Shown piece after piece: positions 1 through 10,065 of a DNA stretch of 64,000 bases. The position numbers and the translations under genes were made by a program. Below the pieces are notes generated by a model. The model did no database searches. It was not told the origin of the DNA and was given only the letters and a program-made list of their open reading frames with translations. Numbering within the stretch: the first letter of the stretch is position 1; each line of letters opens with the position of its first letter. This DNA is from Plenodomus lindquistii. Its lineage: Eukaryota; Ascomycota; Dothideomycetes; Pleosporales; Leptosphaeriaceae. The stretch is from positions 2,108,001 to 2,172,000 of the forward strand of contig JANUWI010000001.1 of assembly GCA_025504975.1 (NCBI GenBank), written 5' to 3'.

Positions 1-2058
1 AGGAAGAAGGTGGGTTTCATCATGTGGCTGGTCACGAGGAAAACGTCTCGCGATGTCTTGTGGCTGACATCGTAACATGCACGGGCTTCAGAGTAGGTAG
101 CGCCGCCTGCGACAAATACGATGACGCGTTGACGCGGCTCGACGCTTGTGAGGCGTGATTTCGCCCATGTTGGCTTTGCGGAGCGCAGGGAGGCGGCTGA
201 GGGTTGCTCGTTTTGCATGGCGGCCGCGTCGTCGGGCGACATTTTGGTGAAGGGGAAGGTGTCTTGGGGGAGGGTGCCGCGAACGTGGCTTTCGAGCATA
301 TCCTGGAGCGCAGGATTGAATCTGGATAGTCCGTAATCTTCTGTGTTTGGGGGAGGTGCGGGCTTGGGAGGGAAAAGTGGTGGGGGTGGGTCGCGCTTCT
401 CTTTGAGCTGGCGCGATACTCGGGCGCCCAGGAGGTCAAGGTTGCGGATCACGTCGCCGTCGGGGGGTGCGAGTTGGGCATGAAAAAGCAGTTTTTGGAG
501 ATCGGCCGGAAGGATGCCATCTTTGAAGAGAATGTAGAGGGCGATGAGACGGAGACGATCTGATGGGGTCACTTCGGCTTCGTCGAGAGTGCGTACAACC
601 TGGTCGGCCATGTTCTTTGGCTTTCGGTAGTCTTCGTCGAGACCCGTGGCTAGGCATTGTTCGACGGATGCCAAGTCTGGCAGCTTATGTTCTTGAAAGA
701 TTTCCATGCATTTTTGTGCCATTGTGAGATGCAGCGAGTATGCTTCCTTCATCTCCTGGAATTGTGGCAGTCCTGCGAGCATGTCTTTGATAGCGTTGAG
801 GCCATTCATTCCTGCAGCATTCTGAGCGTCTTGGTTGGTGAAATGTGGATTGTCTGCGATGAACTTTTGGAAGTCGCTGATGAGTTTGTCGAGACAGTCC
901 TTCATGTGACGATGACGGTTCTCCACCCATATCTTGTCCCTGTCAGATATCTCCATGTCCTTTTCTTCAGCGCCTGGATCTTCCTCGTTGACAACTGTTC
1001 TGTAGATTATCTTGTCGCCATCCACAATGGGTAGTAGATCAAAGGCCATTGCTTGGTAGGTGAACTCGTGCAGGAATGGAGCCATGAGGTCCATGGATCG
1101 GTCTGTGATGTACAAGGCGCCACGTGGTCGATTCGATGGGGGAGGAAAGTCTTGATTGAATTGCGCATACATGTCCAGCTTGTCTTGCACGAACCGCGCA
1201 AGATGTGAACAGAGGACGCTCGCTTCGTGGGTAGGGTTTCGTGGTCGGTAGTATCGTATGATAGGGTACTCGCCCAGCCCGACACAAATGCCAGTGATCT
1301 AAGCGCCTGTTAGCATTGCATGAGCCACGTGCGTAGGGACCCACCTTTTCTGCCAGCTCTTGCATATGCTTGACTACTAGGTTATTGCAATCTGGGTGGT
1401 AAAGCATGGGAAAGCTCCAAGGGTCCTTGAAAGTAACGAGGTGTGATTCTTGGGGATGGTAGTCGAGGTGGACTGTGGTGAAGCTCCGTATTTGCTCTCG
1501 AGCCATTTGCGAGCGGTCTATACGTTCTTTGAGTGGTGGAGGAAGCACTGCTCGATGTGTCAGTGACGGTAATTCCGCACTTTCCCATTGGCTCCTTACA
1601 GGTTGTCCATATCAGAAAGAAGCCCCGGTACCGCCGTTGTTCAAACTCGGCCATTATACAATCGACAATGTGTGGCTTGGGGGTGAGGATGTATATGGCG
1701 TCCATGTCTCGCTGGGTGGTTCGTCTGCTCTCGAGGCGCTCAATGTCTGCAGGGCTTAGTATCGAGTACTAGCAATGGCATGGGCTGTGGCGTACTGGTA
1801 ATGTTGGAGTTGAGTATGTCATCTTCCTTGACGACATTGTTGATGAGCTTCTGGCTGTCTTCGTCGACGATGAGGACTTTCCACTGGGGCGAGGGTCAGC
1901 GAGGCCATGGCGCAAGGGAGGTGGGAGCATACGTCGCCGCGGGTCGTCTTGCGAATGGTGTTGAGAATGACTTGGGGGTTTGTTAGTATGGCTTCTCATG
2001 CATGCGCCGACGTTGCTGTCGTACGTTCTCGCTGTATCTCGATCATGGAGACGCTCAT
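1..2058 (-). CDS. SEC1: Sec1/Munc18-family exocytosis protein, C-terminus cut by the window edge
   Basis: SM-family protein that binds syntaxin-type SNARE complexes and drives fusion of secretory vesicles at the plasma membrane. Six exons are visible: 2058-2025, 1970-1933, 1883-1796, 1746-1600, 1547-1345 and 1298 to the left edge; all phases agree. The spliced N-terminus reads MSVSMIEIQREL, then a TIRKTTRGDWKVLIVDE block, then RDMDAIYILTPKPHIVDCIM, the classic start of the Sec1 domain. Further on are GICVGLGEYPIIRYYRP and an ITDRSMDLMAPFLHEFTYQAM block typical of the central domain. The 34-nt and 38-nt first exons are short enough for automatic callers to miss. An in-frame second ATG lies at 2046. 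It faces SUV3 head-to-head, so the two probably share a promoter. The family assignment is firm; the end lies outside the window. Confidence 0.93.
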
Positions 2059-2429
2059 GTTGGCGGGGTGCGAGGCAGCAATGGCGGCAGGGCAGGGGCG
2101 AGGGACAAGGCTGTGAGGGGTGCGTCTGGATCGCGGCCGTGTTCCAAGGGTGGCTGCACAAGGCTAGGGCAGGAGAGCGACCGTGGTGGGCGGGGGCCAG
2201 TGTGTGCGTGCAGTGGGGAGAGCGCGTCGCAGCCTGGGCGTCGTGTTGCAGACGCGGGTTGCGGTCATGGCGTGCATGCGGGCAGCGGGCCCTTGCGAGC
2301 GGAAGTGGCCCCATTAGGGCGTGGCTCGACTTTTTGCTGTCCATGACATGGTCCATGTCGCCGCTGCCCTCGACACTCTCTGATCGACGATCGACATCTC
2401 GGCCATACACACGACCAACTGCAGCGGGC

Positions 2430-4730
2430 ATGCCTCCACTGCCAGCACGGCGAAACTCGCTGTGTGTCTTCTGCGCCTTGTCCGCTCCGTCGCGAGCACA
2501 AGCACAACGCCTCCTCCCTCGCACCCAGGTCGCCCACCGCAGCAGCAAAGGCCGAAGTTCCAATGCCAAATTCCAGAAGCCGTTCCAGGCAGGCATCCGA
2601 GATGCTTTCAACCCCCGAGTCAGCGGAACGAAGCGCCCTTTGAAATTGTTCGACAGTTTCCGCGTCCGTGTCGAGAAACTAAGAGCCGAGTGTGCAGAAC
2701 CGCAATTCAGGGAGAGCCTCGGCCTGAGCGCGGACGACTTTGACCGCGAGTGGCGGACTTTTGAGTCGACGGTCAATCTTTGGATCAAGAAGGCGTCGAG
2801 CGAGGTGCAGACGCTGGCCAGAGAAGACCATCGGGGCAAAGAGACACTGGCGAAGCGCTTGCGATACATGTTTTATGCCCAGGTGTACGGTGGCAAGTTC
2901 ACACAAGCAGAGATTGAGAACCAAAAACTCGTGGCCGACCTGCGCTATCCCGCCGAGTGGTATCCTGCGACCCGAGAGATTCAGCGCAAAGTGCACCTGC
3001 ACGTAGGGCCCACCAACTCGGGCAAGACGTACCATGCGCTCAAACGGCTCGAGGAGGCCGGCACGGGCATCTACCTTGGCCCCCTGCGACTGCTCGCACA
3101 CGAAGTATACACGCGCCTCAACGCAAAGGGCAAGTCGTGTGCCTTGGTCACGGGCGAGGAACAGCGCATGCCAGACGGAAACCGGCCCAGCATGTTCAGC
3201 TGCACCGTCGAGATGGCACCGCTCAATACGCGATTCGACGTCGCCGTCATCGACGAGATACAGATGATCAGCCATCCCGAACGTGGCTGGGCGTGGACCC
3301 AGGCATTCCTGGGGCTCCAAGCCAGAGAGATACACCTCTGCGGCGAAGCGCGCACAGTAGCCATCATGCGAGAGCTGGCCGCACTTGCTGGCGATGAGGT
3401 CCATGTCCACGAGTACGAGCGATTGACACCGCTCTCAGTCATGCCCAGCAGTCTGAAAGGAAACCTCGACAAACTGGAAAAAGGAGACTGCGTCGTAGCA
3501 TTCACCGTCATCGGTATTCACGCTCTGAGAAGAGAAATCGAGAAGAAGACTGGAAAGAATTGTGCAATTGTCTACGGCAGCTTACCTCCTGAAACAAGAG
3601 CGCAACAAGCACGATTGTTCAACGACCCCGACAACGACTACGACTACCTCGTCGCTAGTGATGCCATTGGCATGGGCCTCAATCTGTACGTCGATGCCCC
3701 CACATCCTACCCCTGATCTCTTCTAAAGAAATACAGAGCGATCAAGCGAGTCATTTTCGAATCCACGATGAAGTCCAACGGCATCGAATTTCAACCCCTC
3801 CTGATATCTGAGGTCAAACAAATCGCCGGCCGAGCAGGCCGCTACAAGACCGCCCAGCAAGCAATCACCACCGACACCCAAGCCACAAGCAGCGACCCCG
3901 TCATTGGCCTCGACGACACAACCCCCACCGCTCCGCCCCCAGAAACCAAAACAGTCGGCTGGGTGACAACCCTCGATCAAGAGGACCTCGGTCACCTGCG
4001 TCGCGCCATGAACCTCGAACCAGAACCCATCCTCACAGCTGGTCTCTTCCCCCCCTCCCTCATTACCGAGCGTTTCGCAAGCTACTTCCCGCCCGGCACG
4101 CCATTCAGTTACATCATGTTGCGCCTCCATGAAATCAGCAATCTCCACCCGCGCTTCCACATCTGCGCTTTGAAAGACCAACTCGCCATCGCAGACGTCA
4201 TCCACTCCGTCAAGAACCTAACCGTGCAGGAACGTATCACGCTCTGCGCTGCGCCCTGCAACATGCGCGACAGGCCCGAACGCCAGTTTCTCCGCTCAAT
4301 CGCGGACTGCATCGCCTCCAACCGCACCGCATCCCTCCTCTCGCTGCCCGATCTGCCGCTCACCGCAATGGACACGCCACCCATGCCAGGTCGTGACTAC
4401 CTCCACAAGCTCGAGCGGTTGCATAAAATGCTCATCACGTATCTGTGGCTGAGCTACCGGTTCCCCAACATACTTGTGTCGAGACGTACGGCAAATTACA
4501 CCAAGAAACTTGTAGAAGACCGCATTGAAGAGACGTTGACGCAATTCAGTCATGCAGAAATGAGAAGGGAGAAAGAGGTCAAGAGGAGGGAGGAGGCGAG
4601 GAAGAAGATGCAGGAGAGCATGATCGAGGGAGGCAGTGCGGAGGAAGAATGGACGGCGAAGGCCGAGGATGTGCCGTGGGTACGTACGGTTGATAGTGGA
4701 AGGACGCAACAGAGGAATTTTGCGCACTGA
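2430..4730 (+). CDS. SUV3: Mitochondrial ATP-dependent RNA helicase Suv3
   Basis: Ski2-like superfamily 2 helicase of the mitochondrial RNA degradosome, which unwinds RNA for the Dss1 exonuclease. Exons are 2430-3685 and 3737-4730, giving about 749 aa. Visible motifs: Walker A GPTNSGKT, Walker B/DEIQ in VAVIDEIQMI, CGEARTV, then ASDAIGMGLNL across the intron into QIAGRAGR (motif VI). The C-terminus is Lys/Glu-rich. I chose ATG 2430 because the residues after it (PPLPARRNSL and following) are Arg-rich and lack acidic residues, as expected of a mitochondrial presequence; in-frame ATGs at 2343 and 2355 are alternatives. The reading frame is open still further upstream, but that part overlaps the 5' end of SEC1 on the other strand and is unlikely to be translated. 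Confidence 0.93.
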
Positions 4731-5282
4731 TGTGTTGCATACGACGTACGAACGGGGAAATGAAGCGACAGGCGTAAAATTGTCCAGTACGATATTCGCA
4801 ACGCGCGGTGGGGTTTTGCATGCTACGATACGCTGTGTACGACTATGATCTGGCGTTGACGTTGCTTGCGATATATGAGGGCATACATACCCATGGCGTT
4901 TAGACCAGCTTCACGACCTGGCGGTTTGTACTAGACATGTATTATATGTAAACATGTGAATGGTATTATGTTGATTCTATACTATACAACAAGTGGTAAT
5001 ATGAACGAATGTCCTGAGCCCTCGCATCAAGGATATAAATGGCTCGACTAACTCAGGCATGTCATTTACGTGCCTAGATTAAGAGACAGAAGATAAACTG
5101 CACTTCTTCATGGGATATAATACAAATGCCGCCCTATCCCGCTGATGCGCCAAATACAGGGGTCATTACAACTTTCTCCAGGATCGTCAAAATCATCCTC
5201 GCTCCTCGTTTCAATGGTCCGTTCAGTCACACAGCCCGTTTAGTCAATAAGGGTGTGGTGCAGCAAATAAAGACGTGCGACT
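4731..5282. other. Convergent intergenic region, nothing recognised
   Basis: This 552-bp stretch lies between the 3' ends of SUV3 and KEI1. It is AT-rich in its middle (around 4920-5000) and should hold both terminators. No gene, tRNA or repeat was recognised. Confidence 0.5.
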
Positions 5283-6331
5283 CTACCGCGGCAGCTCGGC
5301 ACTCAAGGGTGTGAGATTGAGTTGAGGCACAGGCGGTCCAGTTCCCGATCTCCGCCGCCTCTCGCGCTCTCCAAAGCCTACAGGCTGCTCTAGCGCAGTC
5401 GCCTTCCTGAATTTGCCTCCAACACCCTTCATCCAGTCCTCGCCCTCTTCAGCACCGAGCCAGTACTTTGGCGCGCCACTTAGCATAACGCGGCCGAGCT
5501 GTCCCCTCCATCCACTGCCCTGGTCTTTCCCCTCAGCGAAGGGATTCTCAGCGAGGTCGGCGGCAGAAGTTTGCATATCATTCGAGTTGTACCACGCAGC
5601 GGACGATGCATTGGCGGAAATGTGTTGGCGCAAGCACTGGCGCGCAAAGGCCAGCATGATGAAGACAAAGTAGACTCGCAGCGCCCAGAAGCCGGAGATG
5701 AGGGAAATGGACATGATGCTTCCGCTCTGAAAGACTGCGTTTCCGAGGCCTGCGCCGCCGTTTTGCGCGGGCTGCCCGACGGCGATGGCGTTTTGGCCGG
5801 CGTTGAGACCGTCGGTGGGTTCGGCGACGATGTCGACGCGGGTGACGTTGTGTTGGGGGCTTGTGAAGCCGGCGTTGTCTTTCATTCCTGGGGAGAGGCC
5901 GGTGCTGCCGTCGTCGGGGTGTGCGGCGAGCGTGAGGAACCAGGCGATGCCAAAGAAGGCAGTATATAGGGCGTTGATGACCGAGTCGAGCGCATACAAG
6001 TGCGCAAGCAACACTGCCTCAAATGGTGATTGCAGCCGAATGTGCTTGTTGAGGTAGACGGTCGCGGCGAGGACGAGGGTCGAGTAGATGTACATGGAGA
6101 GTTGCCAGCCGTCGATGCGGGCGCCTGTCAACACGGCGAGGAGGCCAAAGAAACCAGAAGCCTTGTTGATAATTTGCAGATACGTGATAATTTCGGCGCC
6201 GGTGCGGAGAGACATTGTTTGCAGGAAGCTCTGGAGCCCCATGTTAGTAGCGGTCGTCTGATGTTGTGTCGGGCGGCTGCATCAAGACTTACCTTGGGCC
6301 GCGGAATCTCCAGAAGTCTGGAAGGCACCAT
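5283..6331 (-). CDS. KEI1: Kei1-like subunit of inositol phosphorylceramide synthase
   Basis: Kei1 is the Golgi-membrane partner of Aur1 in IPC synthase, the step that commits fungal ceramide to complex sphingolipids. Two exons: 6331-6293 encodes MVPSRLLEIPRPK, and 6230-5283 continues SFLQTMSLRTGAEIITY, a good match to the Kei1 start. The intron has a GTAAGT donor and a TACTAAC branch site shortly before the CCAG acceptor. The protein has about 328 aa with about four hydrophobic segments (near residues 25-45, 55-75, 85-110 and 180-205), a luminal-looking Asn/Gly-rich loop between the third and fourth, and a hydrophilic basic tail. The in-frame ATG inside the intron (6242) is not the start. 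Family recognition rests on the N-terminal block and the topology. Confidence 0.85.
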
Positions 6332-6853
6332 GGTGGCGGCTGGTGTCGCGGAGGGCCGTCCTCTCGCGCCGTCTATATGTGCTGAATGTCGCTGTTGTAT
6401 GGCAGGACTGCGCGTGTCGTGTGCTTGCAGAGGTGGTAGGCGAGAAGTGGAGTTGAAGTGTTTGTACGATGCTCCGCCGCGCTCAGCGGAAGCGCCGGGG
6501 AGATTTGCTTATCTTGCAGGGCAACGCTAAGCCCCTTTCCACGACAGCGGCACGTGCCCACCTCTTCACTCGAACGAGTGTCAGCCTGGTCTTCGACACG
6601 CCAGGTCAAGACTCGAATGTGCTGTTCAAAACTCCAAAGTAACAGTCATGTTGACCAGTGTTGTACACTGCCTGGGTTATTAAATTTCCATGTTCACAGA
6701 TGACGTAGGGTGACTCGCATGCAGCTGCCGCTAGAACAGACAGTTCAAGCGCATCTCACCGGCAAGAATGTTCAAAAGCTACACTACGAACACAGATTCT
6801 GCTCACCATCCTCAACTATTATTCACTACCATTTGTGACACAGAATATTCATC
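6332..6853. other. Divergent promoter region between KEI1 and the SDR-like gene
   Basis: This 522-bp region separates two genes transcribed away from each other, so it should hold both promoters. No clear TATA box or recognised operator was found, and the short ORFs here have no protein-like features. Confidence 0.45.
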
Positions 6854-8335
6854 ATGAACGGGAACGACGATATGGATGCCGGGCAGCAGCAACAACGACC
6901 GCAACCGCATTTACAGCCAGAACCAGTGGAACAACATCAGGAACAGCAACGGCACAAACGTGCTAGATACGACAGTCCAGAAGACAGCACTACCACTGCA
7001 ATTGACCGAGCCGAACTCGATACCTTTGCCATGTCCCATCACTCCACCGCAGCTGCGCAGCCACAAATTCCACAAGATCTGCAACAGGTGCAGCAGGAAC
7101 AGCAGTAGGAAAACGTACCTGATCAAACACTCTGGCAAAATGGATTCCAGGAATCTAGCATGGCCGCCGGTCCAAGGGTCTACCATCCGCGACTTCTCCA
7201 ATTCGAAGTGGACCATGATCCTGAATCCCTAGATCTAACGGATCCCTACTTTTCAGATTCTTACTTTCCAAATCCAGAAGCCACGCCTTCTGGAGAGGTC
7301 CAGCAGGATCAGCATCAGCCGCAGAGTCGGCAGTACTATCTTGAAGGCAAATTAGCCATAGTCACGTAAGCTTGTTCTCGACGCAAGGCCATCTCCTCAC
7401 CACGGCGTGGTCTCAGCTGTGCTTTCACTTTGCCTACTTCACCAGCGCAGTGGATTCCGTTGCTGAATCATCGTCGACCAACATGTCGTTATGGGGTCGC
7501 GCCAAGTCCAATGAACCACCCACTGCGCCCACCAACCCACGCATCAATTCATCCCCGCATATACTAACAGTGTCTTAGAGAAGCAGACTCCGAGCTCGGT
7601 CGTCTCTTGATATGGATTTTCGGCCTCCTAAAATGCAACGTCCTAGCATTCTACAATCCTGACGCCGGCGCCGACATCCTGGAGGAGTTCCGCAAGATCC
7701 GCATCCGCGTCGATAACCTCGCATACCGTGTATCCGGAAATACTTCCATAGCGCAAGCCGAAAATACAGATAAAGCAATTACCCGATACGTGAAGGCCGA
7801 CCCAAGTGTCTGTAGCCTGCAGCTTCTCCGGGAAGCATCAGCAAAATACTTTCCCAATCGCAAAGTTGATGTCCTAATCATGAATCTAGAGTTTGACAAG
7901 CCCACGCCTCTAGGAAGCACCCCAGATCACACAATTTCAAAGTGCATTGGCCGAAACCTGCAATGGCCCGTTGAACTTATGGAAAACGTCGTTCAGTTGA
8001 GTCTGCTCGACCCGGGTGCTAGTGTGGCAGTTGTGGTGTGGGCGCCTACATCGACCCACAGAATGCAGTCTCCCATTTCCGAGATTGCCAACGTGGCCCT
8101 GGACGCCGTGGCCGAACAGTGGGCAATCGAGTTACCGCGACTGGTACAGGGAGCGACAGTCAATACCATAATTCTGGACGCGAAGACGATGGTGATAGAC
8201 GATCGACCCATTCAAACGCAGGACATTGTGCATGCCATTTTGTATTACATTATCCAGCCCGAATTCAGGTCGGAAAATGGCCAAGTTGCTGTCTCTGGTC
8301 AAGGCATAACTTGGGCAGCGGACATTGTATTTTAA
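6854..8335 (+). CDS. Degenerate short-chain dehydrogenase-like protein with Gln-rich N-terminus
   Basis: Three parts are visible: a Gln/Pro-rich N-terminus from ATG 6854, a central segment ending in YYLEGKLAIVT at 7365, and a C-terminal exon 7579-8335; the second intron (7366-7578) has a GTAAGC donor and a TTAG acceptor. The spliced text reads KLAIVTEADSELGRLL, which lines up with the cofactor loop of SDRs of the glucose/ribitol-dehydrogenase type (TGGDSGIGRA), but the glycines are lost. Where SDRs carry YxxxK, this protein reads PISEIANVALDAV, with no Tyr or Lys. It is therefore probably not a functional dehydrogenase. An in-frame TAG at 7106-7108 interrupts an otherwise open frame; a 63-nt intron (7088-7150, GTGCAG donor, TTCCAG acceptor) would remove it and gives about 401 aa. 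Otherwise the gene may start at ATG 7160 or be a pseudogene. Confidence 0.55.
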
Positions 8336-8646
8336 GACCAAGGTCAGGTGACCAAGCAGGCATCGAGGTCTGGGTTGTAATGTATGTTGTGATGACTTTG
8401 GTCGATGGAAGCCATGAATAATGACCCACGTCGTCACCCAAGATCGCAGTGATCACTAAAGCGCAGTGTTTTTTTAAGGGCAACTTCGTTGTTTCTATAT
8501 GCACTGCTCTACCACCGAAAGTATATACAAGTGTAAATCGTTAAAGCGAAAGGATGGGACAACCGTCACCAGTCCCCGACTGTCAATCCAGAGTTTCACA
8601 ACTTCCCAACCTATTCGCCGTCCTATCTAGTGCTACTTACAGCACT

Positions 8647-10065
8647 CTATTTGGGCTGCGCAAAGGTAGATCCGATAGGGCCAAACTTGATGTTGGAGAA
8701 GACAACCGTAGCACCAGGGGACTCGGCCTCCACTTCCTCAGGCACACCCGAAGTAGTCGGGCAAGTACCACGGGCAATACCAGGCTTCTCCGGGTCAGCA
8801 TCAGTAGGGTAAGTCGAGTCCAACCACAACATGTTAACCGCATGGTCGTCCCATAGACTCATGACCAAAACGTGGCCACGTGCAAGCGACGCACCCATCT
8901 CGTTGAGCCCACCAAGGGTCTTGAACGAGCTAGTATCGCCGAACACGGTCTTCTGCTGCTCACAGAAAGCCTCAGTGATGGAGTTTCCAGTCACGCCATC
9001 GATAGCCGAATCGCTGTTCTTAAACACCTTTCCGCCCTGGACGTAGAACCTCTTGATCTCGCTGAGCTTGCTGCCCGAGCCAAGAAACTGTGTGACAACC
9101 GTCATCTTCTTGGTAGTATCGAGGGTAGCACCAGGACCGTAGAAGTCCCTGACACCCATGCGGTAGCTGTTGAAATCGCAGCCATCCTTGTCGCAGATAC
9201 CGCCGTAGCGGTTATCGCCATCACCACAAGTCGTGCCCGTGCACTCCTGCAGACCAGTTCCCTTGCAAGGATGCGGCGTGTACGCCGTAGAAATGGAGTT
9301 TGCCTCCCAGATATCCATTTCCGGGCAGCAGGCGCCGATTTCACCCTGGCCGGCATTTGGGTCGTTGGGCGAGGGGTTCCAGCCTTCGACGTTGGCCTTG
9401 CCGTTGATAAATTTGATGTCGTGTGGGCATTGCGAGTCGCAGTATCCAGTGCCGTATTTTGCGCCGGCTTTGTTGTTGCCCTTGTTGAGGCCGCCGTCAG
9501 AGGCCATTTCGACAAAGTAGAGGGCGCCGTTGAGACCGCAGGGGAGCTTGGATACGTCGACGTCAAAGGTGAATTCTTTGCCGATGAGGTTGAACATTTG
9601 GTACTTTGTGTCCGTCTCCATGAGGTAGGTGCGCGAACCAATGTTGCTGGAGTACTGGCCCTTGGTGACGAACTTGAGGGTCAGGGCATCGCTGGCGGTG
9701 GTGATACCGTAGGTGCCTGAAGGTTGTTAGTTGTTGGTCGTGCTTGGGGATGGAATTGTCAACTTACCAGAGTAGTCAGCACCGTCGATAGCGCAATTCT
9801 TGGTGCAGGTCGTGCCGTCGGGGCAAGCAGTGGTGTTCCAGGAGTTGCCGTCGAAGCAGTTGGTGTATCCGTTGGTGACGTGAGACCAACGCCAGTTGGA
9901 GTCCAAGACAATGGATCCAGCCTTGGTGGTGCAGCTGTTGCCGCCGGTACCAGTGCAAGTCTTCCATGCCATCTTGGGGTGAGTCTCGGTCTGGGAGGTA
10001 CCAACCTGCTGAGCGCGGGCGGCCCCAATGAGGGAGAGCGAAGCGAGGGCAATTGTCCTGTACAT
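8647..10065 (-). CDS. Secreted GH7 cellobiohydrolase, catalytic domain only
   Basis: Reducing-end cellobiohydrolase of glycoside hydrolase family 7, acting on crystalline cellulose outside the cell. Exons are 10065-9768 and 9716-8647 (about 455 aa). The first 18 residues, MYRTIALASLSLIGAARA, form a signal peptide, and the mature start QQVGTSQTETHP is typical of the family. The catalytic ExDxxE motif is intact as EMDIWEAN (about E232, D234, E237). Cys-rich blocks such as GYCDSQCPHDIKFINGKAN and the tunnel-loop regions are present. The protein stops at GSTFAQPK with no Ser/Thr linker or CBM1, so it lacks a cellulose-binding module. The large overlapping plus-strand ORFs are antisense shadows. 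The gene indicates a plant-biomass-degrading lifestyle. Distinguishing exo- from endo-glucanase needs a loop alignment, but the sequence favours CBH. Confidence 0.95.

Noticed and set aside
1980..2429. N-terminal extension of SUV3 of about 150 residues
   Set aside because: It is Trp/Arg/Gly-rich, unlike any mitochondrial helicase, and overlaps the SEC1 start region; the start at 2430 gives a normal presequence.
1769..2869. A 366-codon minus-strand ORF running through the SEC1 5' exons and the SUV3 coding region
   Set aside because: Only its end contains true SEC1 exon text; the rest is antisense to SUV3 and SEC1 introns explain the rest better.
5571..6530. Plus-strand ORFs of 132 and 166 codons opposite KEI1
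   Set aside because: They are shadows of the KEI1 coding strand and do not continue beyond it.
8872..9720. A 282-codon plus-strand ORF
   Set aside because: It is the antisense of the GH7 cellulase, whose codon bias leaves the opposite strand open; its text has no domain features.
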